Positions 1 through 8,056 of a stretch of 64,000 nucleotides of DNA are shown here, piece after piece; positions within the stretch are counted from its first letter, which is position 1; every line of letters starts with the position of its first letter. The DNA lies in the IMG/VR virus record IMGVR_UViG_3300032242_000965, positions 1 to 64,000 of that record; one strand, given 5' to 3'. Below the pieces are notes generated by a model, which saw nothing but the letters and a program-made list of their open reading frames with translations, was not told the DNA's origin and did not search any database. This stretch comes from a virus. The translations under genes were made by a program, and so were the position numbers.

Positions 1-416
1 CTATCATACGTTAAACCATTGTCACCGGCAAATCCAGATCCGTCATTAAATTGAATTTGTCCTGATACACCACCGGGAGACCCACTACCACCACCACCGT
101 CAGTTGCCCAACTTAAATTACCTGTACTATCCGTTTGTAGAAATTGCCCATTAGTACCACCAAGAACTTTAAGGTTCTGTACTGGTATAGTTAGTATGCC
201 ACTAACTTGACTAGCATTGATAATACAGTCTGGGCTATCTGTTAATATTTGAGTTAGTGTAGGTTGATGTCCTACAGGTGGATCCATAATAGGATCATTA
301 CCTATGTGAACTGTTTTGGTGTCTGTTGCAAAACCTAATTCACCAATATCTAATTGGGGTAAGTCTGAATGAGCACCGGTGCGAACTTGTATTTTGGAGA
401 TTTGTACTATGGCCAT
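1..416 (-). CDS. Tail-fibre/structural protein, partial (3' end outside window)
   Basis: The reading frame starts at the ATG at 416 and runs off the left edge without a stop (at least 138 codons). The N-terminus (MAIVQISKIQVRTG...) and the stretch reading GELGFATDT followed by VHIGND resemble the N-terminal domain of fibre or neck-appendage proteins of T4-type marine phages. A Gly/Ser-rich segment and a stretch GQIQFNDGSGF follow, typical of fibre shafts. A perfect late-promoter motif TATAAATA lies five bases before the ATG, so it is expected to be a late virion gene. The receptor-binding part, if any, lies outside the window. Confidence 0.75.
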   Translation of the reverse strand, partial: MAIVQISKIQVRTGAHSDLPQLDIGELGFATDTKTVHIGNDPIMDPPVGHQPTLTQILTDSPDCIINASQVSGILTIPVQNLKVLGGTNGQFLQTDSTGNLSWATDGGGGSGSPGGVSGQIQFNDGSGFAGDNGLTYD

Positions 417-421
417 AGTAG

Positions 422-429
422 TATTTATA
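422..429 (-). promoter_or_regulatory. T4-type late promoter TATAAATA
   Basis: Exact match to the T4 late consensus on the minus strand. Five bases separate it from the ATG at 416, so the +1 expected from T4 spacing coincides with the A of the start codon. Confidence 0.7.
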
Positions 430-1111
430 CAAATTGCGAGTAGTACTGCTCCAATCTGTTAAACCACATGTCACTATATTTGTCAAATTCGTTACCCTCA
501 ATGATGAATTCTTGGTATACTACGTCGGCAGTACACATAAAAATAACACCCTTACGTATCTTTGTACCATGAACTTCATTATGTGCATTAGCATAAGCGG
601 CTAATTGAACAAAGTAATCATCGATCCATTCACGTTTTTTGAATTTATTAGACTGCTTATGATCCATAATACAGTCAGATCCATCATGCACACCACATAA
701 GTCAGTAGTACCTGCATAGACCTTAGGAAAGTATAACGGAACTTCTGTGCCCCAGTATTCGTTACATTTAACTAAACCGTTATTAACGATTTGTTGTGCC
801 ATTTTATGTGCTTGAATACTGTATGGATTACTACCGGGGTCACTAAGAACACCGTTCTTAATATAGTCTTCAATATACTTGTGCATTCGTGTTCCACGAC
901 CTGCAGCCTCTGTAGTAATTGCTTGTGCTTGTGCGGTTCCTACACGCTTGCGCCAATTGTTTAATGCTTGTTTACTTTCTTCACTTTTAGTAGCATCTAA
1001 TACTGTAGTAACACTGGGGAGTTTTTCACCGTCTGGTGTAGCATATCTACGTTTACCGTCGATTGTTACACGCTCCATTGGTTGATAATTATATTTGTTT
1101 GGGTTGTACAT
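425..1111 (-). CDS. PD-(D/E)XK superfamily nuclease (Cas4/RecB-like)
   Basis: Protein of 228 aa. The C-terminal half carries the nuclease signature: AGTTDLCG (motif with Asp), then CIMDHKQSNK (D-x-K catalytic core), then a QLAAYANA helix, the order seen in RecB/Cas4-like and phage exonucleases. The N-terminal region has LPSVTTVLDAT and GTRMHKYIEDY; the latter resembles the G-x-x-x-H helix of this superfamily. Probable role: processing of DNA ends in phage recombination or host DNA breakdown. An early promoter with TATAAT six bases before the ATG drives it; no SD sequence is present. Its exact substrate cannot be judged from sequence. Confidence 0.75.
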   Translation of the reverse strand: MYNPNKYNYQPMERVTIDGKRRYATPDGEKLPSVTTVLDATKSEESKQALNNWRKRVGTAQAQAITTEAAGRGTRMHKYIEDYIKNGVLSDPGSNPYSIQAHKMAQQIVNNGLVKCNEYWGTEVPLYFPKVYAGTTDLCGVHDGSDCIMDHKQSNKFKKREWIDDYFVQLAAYANAHNEVHGTKIRKGVIFMCTADVVYQEFIIEGNEFDKYSDMWFNRLEQYYSQFV

Positions 1112-1117
1112 TTATCT

Positions 1118-1146
1118 ATTATACTACGAATGTATGCGTTTGTCAA
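1118..1146 (-). promoter_or_regulatory. Early sigma70-type promoter, predicted leaderless
   Basis: Minus strand TTGACA (1141-1146), 17-base spacer, TATAAT (1118-1123), six bases, then ATG at 1111. The -35 overlaps the end of the iscA-like gene. Confidence 0.8.
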
Positions 1147-1466
1147 ACTCTAAATGATTCTCCGCACCCACAACGATCCCGTTCGTTAGGATTCTTAAAG
1201 TCAAACCCTTCATTCAACCCATTACGTAGATAATCTATTTTCATACCCTTTAGATATAGCATATCTTTATTAGATATTAATATAGTAAATTCAGGATAAC
1301 TTATACGTTCATCAAATGGATCGAATTTTATCTCTTTAACATATTCTAATACATATGCTAAACCACTACAACCTGTAGTACGTACACCTATGCGTATACC
1401 TTGACAATGTTTCTTACTTATTAATTGTTTAACTTTATTAACTGCAACCTCAGTTAAGTGTACCAT
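1143..1466 (-). CDS. A-type iron-sulfur carrier protein (IscA/ErpA-like)
   Basis: Protein of 107 aa, the normal length for A-type carriers. The three conserved cysteines are present: one in TTGCSGLAY and two in CGCGESF at the C-terminus. The family binds and delivers [2Fe-2S]/[4Fe-4S] clusters to apoproteins in the cytoplasm. The start at 1466 overlaps the 3' end of iscU by 17 nt, so the two are translated together. It could be IscA, ErpA or SufA; sequence alone does not separate them. Candidate client proteins in this phage include the radical SAM enzymes at 51109 and 61866. Confidence 0.9.
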   Translation of the reverse strand: MVHLTEVAVNKVKQLISKKHCQGIRIGVRTTGCSGLAYVLEYVKEIKFDPFDERISYPEFTILISNKDMLYLKGMKIDYLRNGLNEGFDFKNPNERDRCGCGESFRV

Positions 1467-1836
1467 ATTTTTCTTTATAGTTAGTTACTGCTGCTTTAAT
1501 CGCATCCTCCGCAAGGATGCTACAATGGATTTTAACGGGAGGCAGTGCAAGTTCTTCTGCAATCTCTGAATTTTTAATTTGTTCTGCCTCATTGAGGGAC
1601 TTCCCTTTAACCCACTCTGTAACAAGGCTGGAGCTTGCAATTGCCGATCCACATCCATATGTTTTAAATCTTGCATCTGTAATAATTCCATTCTCTACTT
1701 TAATCTGTAGTTTCATTACATCACCGCATGCGGGTGCACCTACCATACCAGTGCCTACGTTTTCTTCATCCTTGGCAAAGGAACCCACATTTCGTGGGTT
1801 CTCATAATGGTCTATAACTTTGTCACTATATGCCAT
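1450..1836 (-). CDS. iscU: Iron-sulfur cluster scaffold protein IscU
   Basis: Protein of 128 aa, full family length. It has all three cluster-ligand cysteines (GAPACGDVM, YGCGSAIASSS, HCSILAEDA), the cluster-exchange aspartate after the first cysteine, and the LPPVK motif recognised by the HscA chaperone. Such a protein would take sulfur from host IscS and form [2Fe-2S] clusters. Preserved chaperone-binding and catalytic residues argue for a working protein that plugs into the host Isc machinery. No iscS, hscA or ferredoxin is visible in the window. It is translationally coupled to the downstream A-type carrier and is probably an auxiliary metabolic gene acquired from a bacterium. Confidence 0.95.
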   Translation of the reverse strand: MAYSDKVIDHYENPRNVGSFAKDEENVGTGMVGAPACGDVMKLQIKVENGIITDARFKTYGCGSAIASSSLVTEWVKGKSLNEAEQIKNSEIAEELALPPVKIHCSILAEDAIKAAVTNYKEKYGTLN

Positions 1837-1837
1837 G

Positions 1838-2182
1838 TTATCCTAATGGGTTAGGTTTGTTTGCTTGTTTGCTTGCCATTTGTTGTAGAGTCTTTTGATT
1901 ATCCCCTACTTCTTGTTCTTGACTATCCATTTCAGGTTCTTGACCTTTAAAGATAACTTCTTTATCATTTACATCGGCAATGATATTACTAAGAGGTTCT
2001 TTTTTGACTATATCAAACAAGTCATTCTTATCAACAGGAACATCGTGCTTTCTTAATATCTTTAAGAAAAGTTCTGTTGGTAAGTTTTGATTATGACCCT
2101 TGAAACGTGATTCTAAATAACTTGCAACAGCAGTTAGACTGACACGTAACGGGTCATCATCAGCGAATTCAAACAGTCTCAT
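1838..2182 (-). CDS. Hypothetical phage protein
   Basis: Protein of 114 aa, one base from iscU and followed one base from the next upstream gene, so in a tight operon. The N-terminus MRLFEFADDDPLRVSL resembles the short 'MRxxEF' starts of other genes here (5601 and 35430). The centre is charged and helical; the C-terminal third is Gln/Lys-rich and probably disordered. No known domain recognised. Confidence 0.6.
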   Translation of the reverse strand: MRLFEFADDDPLRVSLTAVASYLESRFKGHNQNLPTELFLKILRKHDVPVDKNDLFDIVKKEPLSNIIADVNDKEVIFKGQEPEMDSQEQEVGDNQKTLQQMASKQANKPNPLG

Positions 2183-2183
2183 T

Positions 2184-2897
2184 TTAGCGAGTGGATCTGC
2201 CTAATCCAGGTACTTCTTCTTCTGGCTCTTCTGGCATCTCTAAATCTTCTCCACCACCCATGCCTAAATCTTCTTCGCCATCCATAGCAGGTTCTTCAGC
2301 AGGCAATTCACCCATCTCACCATTCATACCCATTTCATCACCGAATCCACCACCCTCACCTGTGATAACACCTAATGCTGAACGTAGTCCAGTCTTAGAT
2401 TGTGTTAATGCGGCTTGTAATGAAGTTAATGCTTCAGTCACTTGACTTTCGAATTGTTCGCTTTCACTTGTACCAAACTCTGAACTGACACCTTGTACAA
2501 CTGCTGGTAATTCTTTTACTAGCATATCACTTACAGATTCAATCATCTTTTGCATTTCGTCAATCATTTCATTGGCTGCTAATACAACTTGTGACTTTTC
2601 AACTTCTTCATTCTCTAATACAATCTTAGGATTGTACATTGGAAGAGTCTTCAACTCACCATAATGATGTGTCAATGCTTGTTCCATGAACATTAGTTTC
2701 ATGTAACTTGGGTTTTGCTCAGTAGGAACATTCTTACTGCTTTCTTTCAATTCAGACATTAAACCCTTGACTTTAGACAACATACGCTTTGTATCGTAGA
2801 TGCCCAATCCGTCAACGTTTAAGTTGGTATTGAAATGTTCCTTCAATGCACGTTTTGCATTTAAAGTTGGTTTGTTGTTAAGTTCGTTTAGTTTCAT
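2184..2897 (-). CDS. Hypothetical protein with acidic Gly/Glu-rich tail (possible virion core protein)
   Basis: Protein of 237 aa. Residues 1-170 are mainly helical; residues after about 180 are low-complexity Gly/Met/Glu (GGGFGDEMGMNG, EEPEEEVPG). An SD sequence (AGGAAG) lies six bases before the ATG, and a late-type GATAAATA motif lies 25 bases upstream, which suggests late expression. An acidic, helical, low-complexity protein would suit a prohead core or internal protein, but this is inference from composition only. Confidence 0.55.
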   Translation of the reverse strand: MKLNELNNKPTLNAKRALKEHFNTNLNVDGLGIYDTKRMLSKVKGLMSELKESSKNVPTEQNPSYMKLMFMEQALTHHYGELKTLPMYNPKIVLENEEVEKSQVVLAANEMIDEMQKMIESVSDMLVKELPAVVQGVSSEFGTSESEQFESQVTEALTSLQAALTQSKTGLRSALGVITGEGGGFGDEMGMNGEMGELPAEEPAMDGEEDLGMGGGEDLEMPEEPEEEVPGLGRSTR

Positions 2898-2922
2898 AGT
2901 TCTTCCTAGAGTGCTAATAATA

Positions 2923-2930
2923 TATTTATC
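2923..2930 (-). promoter_or_regulatory. Late promoter motif GATAAATA
   Basis: One mismatch to TATAAATA; leader of about 20 nt with an SD sequence before the gene starting at 2897. Confidence 0.5.
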
Positions 2931-2940
2931 TTTGGTTCAA

Positions 2941-3420
2941 TTATTTTGTCAGTTTATTAAATTGCTGATCCTGTAATGTATTGGACATACTTGCGTAATC
3001 GTCCAATTCACGTACAATGTTGGTCTTTTTTAGTACTTCCTCGTTCAACTTAGTGTATGCTAGACCCATAGTATCTGTAGTTGTTCTAGACTTTAATAAT
3101 TGTTGCTGTAATTGGATATGTGAGTCAGTACTTGCCAATAATATATCCAATTCTTCTACTTTCCTAGCATACATAATTTTATTGGATTTATCTAGTGTGG
3201 CCCACATAACTGCGTTACGTAAACTATTGAATTTCTTAACGGTATATGTATTAAACTTCTCTATGACATAATCTCCGGATCTTAGTGTTTTAATAAGATA
3301 TTCATCGTACATAATATATCCATTTTCATCTGGGTAGATAATATGTTTTTTAATCTGTCCAATATTGTCTTTGTCTAGTATACGTTTAAGTATCTTAAAC
3401 ATTCTTTTTTCATTCATCAT
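2941..3420 (-). CDS. Hypothetical phage protein, coiled-coil C-terminus
   Basis: Protein of 159 aa. The first 80 residues are mixed alpha/beta with many Lys/Tyr; the rest (from about residue 85) is predicted helical with heptad-like Leu spacing. The start overlaps the end of the upstream gene by 11 nt. No family recognised; probably a late or structural operon member because it follows the late-motif gene at 3874. Confidence 0.55.
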   Translation of the reverse strand: MMNEKRMFKILKRILDKDNIGQIKKHIIYPDENGYIMYDEYLIKTLRSGDYVIEKFNTYTVKKFNSLRNAVMWATLDKSNKIMYARKVEELDILLASTDSHIQLQQQLLKSRTTTDTMGLAYTKLNEEVLKKTNIVRELDDYASMSNTLQDQQFNKLTK

Positions 3421-3874
3421 TTATAACCTCAAAATGTATGTTCTTTAATTCAGGGGTAGTGTCTAAAAAGTTAGGTAGTTTTTCCCATTCAGATCCTACT
3501 TTAATCATGGGTACTCCGTCACAGTCTTTATATAAATTCCCCAATTCATTTATCCCATCATCATATACTTTATTATGCGGTATAGAAACAATAAATGACC
3601 AACATGATGTTGCAACATCCTCATTGTCAAATAAGAAACCGAACATATCTAAACTAGTGTCAAATAATATGATTTCTTGTACAGGGTCTGTAATATCTTC
3701 GGGCTGGCTACGTAATGATAATACTTGTATTATTGTATCAAAATTAGTTTGTGTATTTCTAGTTTTTTCCCAACGTTTAGTTTGTTCTGGAGTGCCATTG
3801 ATAGGGGGTTTACGGTGTATATTCCCTGTCTTTGTTATATCAAATAATGTATAGCACTTTAATTTAAAACTCAT
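3410..3874 (-). CDS. Hypothetical phage protein
   Basis: Protein of 154 aa, mixed alpha/beta with many aromatic residues (for example SCWSFIVSIPHNKVY). It starts directly after the terminator at 3893-3917, so it needs its own promoter. A late-type motif GTTAAATA ends four bases before the ATG and no SD is present, which predicts a leaderless late message. No family recognised. Confidence 0.6.
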   Translation of the reverse strand: MSFKLKCYTLFDITKTGNIHRKPPINGTPEQTKRWEKTRNTQTNFDTIIQVLSLRSQPEDITDPVQEIILFDTSLDMFGFLFDNEDVATSCWSFIVSIPHNKVYDDGINELGNLYKDCDGVPMIKVGSEWEKLPNFLDTTPELKNIHFEVINDE

Positions 3875-3878
3875 ACAG

Positions 3879-3886
3879 TATTTAAC
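3879..3886 (-). promoter_or_regulatory. Late promoter variant GTTAAATA, predicted leaderless
   Basis: Lies between the upstream terminator and the ATG at 3874, four bases from the start codon. Its position downstream of a terminator supports real function. Confidence 0.5.
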
Positions 3887-3892
3887 AGAGGT

Positions 3893-3917
3893 AAAAAAAC
3901 CCTAGAAAATCTAGGGT
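3893..3917 (-). terminator. Rho-independent terminator
   Basis: Minus strand stem ACCCTAGA / TCTAGGGT with a short T loop, followed by a run of seven T. It ends the transcript of the gene at 3942-4328. Confidence 0.85.
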
Positions 3918-3941
3918 CCTTTTATAGTCGTTAAACTAAAA

Positions 3942-4328
3942 TTATGCTAGTTTGAAACCGTTGTTAGCAACAGTAGCACCAGACAAGTCATAAGTGTTAA
4001 CTGTACCTAATCCTTGGATAGCAGTTTGTAATGTACCTGCTGTCCATGCAGCTACTGGGTAAACAGCGATAGACATTGCACCTGAACTTGCTTCTACTTG
4101 ATAGAAGTGTGTGGTTGCCAATTGAGTGATACAACGGATAACTGCTTCAACTGCACCGCCTGTACCTAATTGACCTGCTGCATCAGCACCTAAGTCTAAA
4201 GAGAAGAACTCTAACTTTGGACCAGCGATTTGAACTGGAACGCCTGTTGTAGCGTAGCCAGGGCCACCTAATGTGTCGATTGCGAATACTGGTAGTACGT
4301 CACCGTGTGTACGAGTTTGAATTGCCAT
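3942..4328 (-). CDS. Probable virion structural protein
   Basis: Protein of 128 aa, small-residue rich (Ala, Gly, Thr), with no Lys/Arg cluster, resembling phage decoration or appendage proteins. It stands alone: late motif CATAAATA upstream (4377-4384), a 40-nt leader with an SD (AAAGGAAAAA) and its own strong terminator downstream. Such a monocistronic arrangement is usual for abundant virion proteins. The precise role is not known. Confidence 0.6.
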   Translation of the reverse strand: MAIQTRTHGDVLPVFAIDTLGGPGYATTGVPVQIAGPKLEFFSLDLGADAAGQLGTGGAVEAVIRCITQLATTHFYQVEASSGAMSIAVYPVAAWTAGTLQTAIQGLGTVNTYDLSGATVANNGFKLA

Positions 4329-4376
4329 GATATTTTTCCTTTAAAAATTTGAGTCTCATATAGATACTCATACTAT

Positions 4377-4384
4377 TATTTATG
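4377..4384 (-). promoter_or_regulatory. Late promoter motif CATAAATA
   Basis: One mismatch to TATAAATA. The leader to the ATG at 4328 is about 43 nt and contains an SD sequence. Confidence 0.5.
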
Positions 4385-4406
4385 CCTGGAAGAAAAAAAT
4401 GTTGGT

Positions 4407-5597
4407 TTAGCGGCCTAATAGATTTTGACGGCTAAAGCCCATACGGTCTACGAACTTGAACCCGTTCGCTACATAACCCTCTTGAGTCTGTGTTCCGTCT
4501 TGTAGATAGCCCTTGACTGGACTAGTTTTACTTGCTTTATCTAATTGTTTGACAATAGGGCCTTTTAGATTATAGATAGCACTCCATATCATAAATGCCC
4601 CTATCAATCCTTGCTTGTTAATCTCAAAATGTCCGGGCACTTTCTTCTTTGTAGCAGGATCAACATATCCAAACATCTTACCTCTTACCGCATCAGTCAT
4701 TTGCTTACCTTGAGCAAAAGCCATAAAGTCTTTGAGTAAATTATTGAAATTACCCTGACGTACTTTCTGATTAATAAAACTAGTGAATAGATTACTGTTT
4801 AAATAACTCTTACACCCTTGAGGTGCAACTAATAATTGGTCTACTGCTTGACCATATTGACCAATTAATTGGTCTGCTTTAGATTTCTGAGGTTCACTAT
4901 ATTTTAATTTAGTTTCTATAGGCATTTTACTAGGAATAATTGCTACATTACTATTATTCTTTAACTGTCCTATACTACCATTTAAACTAGTTGCTTCATC
5001 TGTACTGACAGCATTAGGTTTAATATATTGATGTACTGCTATTCCAGCAACTTTGTTCTGCATCAATTTACCTATATCACTATTAGCATCTACTGTATAT
5101 GTGATACCATTTGGATTTGCCTTAAATGTATATAATCCATTCTTTTCTTGTAATGGTTGACTGAACAGTAAATCACCCCAATAATATCCCTGGCTAGGAT
5201 CTTCTTTGCTTAATCCATTCCATATTTGATTTAATATTTGATGTAATCCTGAACGGTCTACACCGCGGTCTACATCATACTTCTGAAACAATTCAGGGGT
5301 ATATGCAATGCGACCAGCACCATCACCTTTGTTAAACATATGCTTATCCATAATAGCAAACTTACCATTAGGTCCGCGACCAAAGATAATTGCAGGATAT
5401 CCGTCCCATTTAATTGTAACTACGTTGGGATTCTGTACAGTAGACACAATAGCGTTTACTGCTGTTTGTGCATAACTACTACCACCAATAAAGATAGCAT
5501 CCTCAGGATGGTCTAAATGGCCCTTAGCCTCATTAAGAATGGCTATAGGGGCATTGATGGTTGTAAGAGTTTCAATTAATTCACGTATCGAATTCAT
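4407..5597 (-). CDS. Phage protein with nucleotidyltransferase/ligase-like KxDG motif (DUF6267-like)
   Basis: Protein of 396 aa. Around residue 63-75 it reads TIKWDGYPAIIFGR, matching the K-x-D-G active-site motif I of ATP-dependent DNA/RNA ligases and capping enzymes. Further stretches fit later motifs in order: FAIMDKHMF, then YYWGDLLFS (compare motif III), then AGIAVHQYI (compare motif IV 'EGIVV'). A C-terminal part of about 150 residues is unrelated. I associate this with a phage family of unknown function (DUF6267), but that is from memory. Possible roles are nucleic-acid end joining, nucleotidyl transfer, or a virion role using the same fold. It follows one unknown gene (5601) closely. 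Confidence 0.55.
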   Translation of the reverse strand: MNSIRELIETLTTINAPIAILNEAKGHLDHPEDAIFIGGSSYAQTAVNAIVSTVQNPNVVTIKWDGYPAIIFGRGPNGKFAIMDKHMFNKGDGAGRIAYTPELFQKYDVDRGVDRSGLHQILNQIWNGLSKEDPSQGYYWGDLLFSQPLQEKNGLYTFKANPNGITYTVDANSDIGKLMQNKVAGIAVHQYIKPNAVSTDEATSLNGSIGQLKNNSNVAIIPSKMPIETKLKYSEPQKSKADQLIGQYGQAVDQLLVAPQGCKSYLNSNLFTSFINQKVRQGNFNNLLKDFMAFAQGKQMTDAVRGKMFGYVDPATKKKVPGHFEINKQGLIGAFMIWSAIYNLKGPIVKQLDKASKTSPVKGYLQDGTQTQEGYVANGFKFVDRMGFSRQNLLGR

Positions 5598-5600
5598 AAT

Positions 5601-6380
5601 TTACTTACCCTGAGCCTGCGCATTTTGTATTGCTCTAAGTAAATTAGCATCGTTGGGATCATTAGGATCTAATCTGCCGCCGGCGGCCATCATATTTTTT
5701 TCTGCAGCAGGTTTTTTTGGTCTAGATGTAGATTGTTGTATAGCACTAGTGGCCGCGGCAACACTAGGATTCCCGCCGTTATTAAATAAACCTGCTATAG
5801 CATTGTTATATTGTTTAGGTGCAATCACCCTTAATTTTATCAGTGTAACTGCGGCAATACTTAATAAATCATCAATTTCTTGAGAAGTATTATTCATATT
5901 TCTAATTTTAGATATAATTTGATTTGTGTCTGTTTCAATAGTAGGAGCTTGTACAGGGGCGACAGCCACTTGGGGTCCAGATTGCATTCTTGTTTGACTG
6001 CTAGCCGGTGGCATCATTAATGCAATATGATAAACTACATTACCTAGTTTTTCTAAACTACCTGTACTAAGTCTATCATTCTCTGCATCACTTACTGATT
6101 TGGCTAAACTAGCTTTATATGCAGGTGCTATTTTCCTTACATCCCATTGATTTTTTCTCCAATACATTGATAGAAACTCATTCAATGTTAAATTAGGATG
6201 AATTTGAAAATCTCTGGTAACCTGCTGTACGAAATTGTTGATGAAGTTTTTTTGTTGATTTGGATCTACTCCTGGTTTCGCAGGTCCATTTATTGTTTTA
6301 CCAAGATATGACCCTAATGCTTTCCATGGATCAATACCGATTCCCCCAGCTTCATCAAGCTTAAATTCATTAGACTTCAT
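5601..6380 (-). CDS. Hypothetical protein with 'MKSNEF' N-terminus, possible capsid-targeted protein
   Basis: I place the start at 6380, not at the upstream ATG (6434), because AGGAAGA lies at good distance and the overlap with the gene at 6370 falls to 11 nt. Protein of 259 aa. The N-terminus MKSNEFKLDEAGG resembles MRANEFITEGG of the gene at 35430; both contain an (L/I)-x-E step like the T4 prohead protease cleavage site. The middle is helical; the C-terminus is Ala/Asn/Pro-rich and disordered. Function unknown. Confidence 0.6.
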   Translation of the reverse strand: MKSNEFKLDEAGGIGIDPWKALGSYLGKTINGPAKPGVDPNQQKNFINNFVQQVTRDFQIHPNLTLNEFLSMYWRKNQWDVRKIAPAYKASLAKSVSDAENDRLSTGSLEKLGNVVYHIALMMPPASSQTRMQSGPQVAVAPVQAPTIETDTNQIISKIRNMNNTSQEIDDLLSIAAVTLIKLRVIAPKQYNNAIAGLFNNGGNPSVAAATSAIQQSTSRPKKPAAEKNMMAAGGRLDPNDPNDANLLRAIQNAQAQGK

Positions 6381-6615
6381 CGTTCTTCCTAATACTACGG
6401 GAGAAACGGTCTTGGTCACGGGCTTTAATTGCATTTAATAACTTACGTTCAAGTATCGCAGCCTTTTCAGGATCATAATTCTTATTAATCATTTCTAATA
6501 GATTAATAGCACTAGTAATGATATTATGGGCACGGCTTTCAATAATGTGCTTAGTGTCACGATTATTACCGACTATTTCCAATTCCTCTAAGAGGCTGCG
6601 AGTTTTCTTTTGCAT
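6370..6615 (-). CDS. Hypothetical small helical protein
   Basis: Protein of 81 aa, charged and helical throughout, with many Arg/Lys/Glu. A GATAAATA late-type motif (6635-6642) precedes it with a leader of about 14 nt. Its end overlaps the next start by 11 nt. No family recognised. Confidence 0.5.
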   Translation of the reverse strand: MQKKTRSLLEELEIVGNNRDTKHIIESRAHNIITSAINLLEMINKNYDPEKAAILERKLLNAIKARDQDRFSRSIRKNDEV

Positions 6616-6634
6616 ATATGTAGATCCCTACATA

Positions 6635-6642
6635 TATTTATC
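6635..6642 (-). promoter_or_regulatory. Late promoter motif GATAAATA
   Basis: Lies between the helicase gene end (6638) and the 81-aa gene start (6615). Confidence 0.45.
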
Positions 6643-8056
6643 TTCTAGTTATCTTTAATAATGTATTAATTCTTGCATTAATTGCCGAACCCTCGACCTT
6701 TTTCTCCCCGGGTTCTATAGTTTCGTGGATTTTCTCATTTACTGAAGTTACTGTACTACTGGGTTTTAATCTACTCATAATGTCATTTCCTGAGGGTTGA
6801 GGTTGAGGACGATAACTATTACTACCCTCTGGATCTGGGTCTGTGATTCTCAGGGTATTTAAGTCAAATGCTAATTCGATATTCTGACCGACCCCAGAAC
6901 TACTACGGGTTTTCATTAATTGTAATTGATATTGTCCCTTTTCACGCATATGTCTACTTGTAAAAATACCGAATACATTATCCGCTGTATTAATCTTTGA
7001 AATACCACCTGAAATATGACTATGGTCAAATTGAATTTCGTCAACCGCAGTACGATTTAACTGACTTGCTGTTACAAATAATACACGTAATTCTTTTGCC
7101 AAATTACGCAATTCTTCACTTACATATTTGTCTTTAATAAACAAGTCACTTGGGCTGACTTTTGCTGATACTGGCATCAATAGATCCAAATAGTCAACAC
7201 ATAAAAAGTCCAATTTCTTTTTAGTCTTTACTTCCAATTCTTTACAATAACTACGTAAGTCATTTACTGTACTTTGTGCTGGTAGATATTTAATTTGTAA
7301 TCCACCAGACTTTTTAGCAAGCATTTTTACTTTCATTTCAACATCATCAATGTTCTTAAAGATTTCTTTACTTCCAGTATCAGTCATCATACCATCAATA
7401 CGCATAGCACTTAATTCTTCACTTAATTCTAATGAAATATAAGCACCATTTAATCCTGCTTGACTCCAATTAACTGATAAGTTCTGCATAAACAATGATT
7501 TACCAGATCCTGAACCACCTGCAAAGATATTCAATTCTCCTCTGTTGAATCCTCCGTAAAGTTTCTGATCCATGCAGGGCCATCCCGTACTAATTTGTCC
7601 GTTATTATTTTTAAGTTGCAGAAGTCGCCCCCTCGGGTCAGCAAAGTAATCTGTACCCATGTCTTTTGTCAAACTAATCTGCACCGCATCTTTGATTAGT
7701 TTCTCTACTGGGTTATAATCGCCCTTCTCTAATAGGTCAGCACTCTTTAGTATTGCACGTTCTAGTTCTTGTCTACGTGTAAACTTCTCAAACTCATCTA
7801 AGAACCAATCATAGTGACCTTGCTCAAACTCTGTCACTGGTTCTATCTCTATACCTGTTACTGCAACAACTTGTGCGCTATCGGGCAACAAGTTATATTT
7901 CTCCATGTGTTCTTTGAAGAAGTTAGCCACAGGGCGTAAACTCTTATCAAAGTTGTCTGGGTTCATTATGTTCATAACCCTTACATATAATTCTGCGTTT
8001 GTCAACATCATACGCAAGAATAGTGTTTGCACATTTACATTATATTCTTCTACCAT
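6638..8056 (-). CDS. Replicative DNA helicase, T4 gp41/DnaB-type
   Basis: Protein of 472 aa, the size of T4 gp41. The RecA-like core is clear: Walker A AGGSGSGKSLFMQNL near residue 180, Walker B FLCVDYLDLLMP near 285, and the sensor region VTASQLNR. The N-terminal 150 residues form the primase-interaction region. It is the hexameric 5'-3' helicase at the phage fork. Its start overlaps the end of the primase gene by 17 nt, so the two primosome subunits are co-translated. Confidence 0.95.
   Translation of the reverse strand: MVEEYNVNVQTLFLRMMLTNAELYVRVMNIMNPDNFDKSLRPVANFFKEHMEKYNLLPDSAQVVAVTGIEIEPVTEFEQGHYDWFLDEFEKFTRRQELERAILKSADLLEKGDYNPVEKLIKDAVQISLTKDMGTDYFADPRGRLLQLKNNNGQISTGWPCMDQKLYGGFNRGELNIFAGGSGSGKSLFMQNLSVNWSQAGLNGAYISLELSEELSAMRIDGMMTDTGSKEIFKNIDDVEMKVKMLAKKSGGLQIKYLPAQSTVNDLRSYCKELEVKTKKKLDFLCVDYLDLLMPVSAKVSPSDLFIKDKYVSEELRNLAKELRVLFVTASQLNRTAVDEIQFDHSHISGGISKINTADNVFGIFTSRHMREKGQYQLQLMKTRSSSGVGQNIELAFDLNTLRITDPDPEGSNSYRPQPQPSGNDIMSRLKPSSTVTSVNEKIHETIEPGEKKVEGSAINARINTLLKITRR

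Noticed and set aside
3438-3854. 138-aa plus-strand frame
   Set aside because: Antisense to the 154-aa gene; no promoter, no SD, Ser/Val-rich shadow composition.
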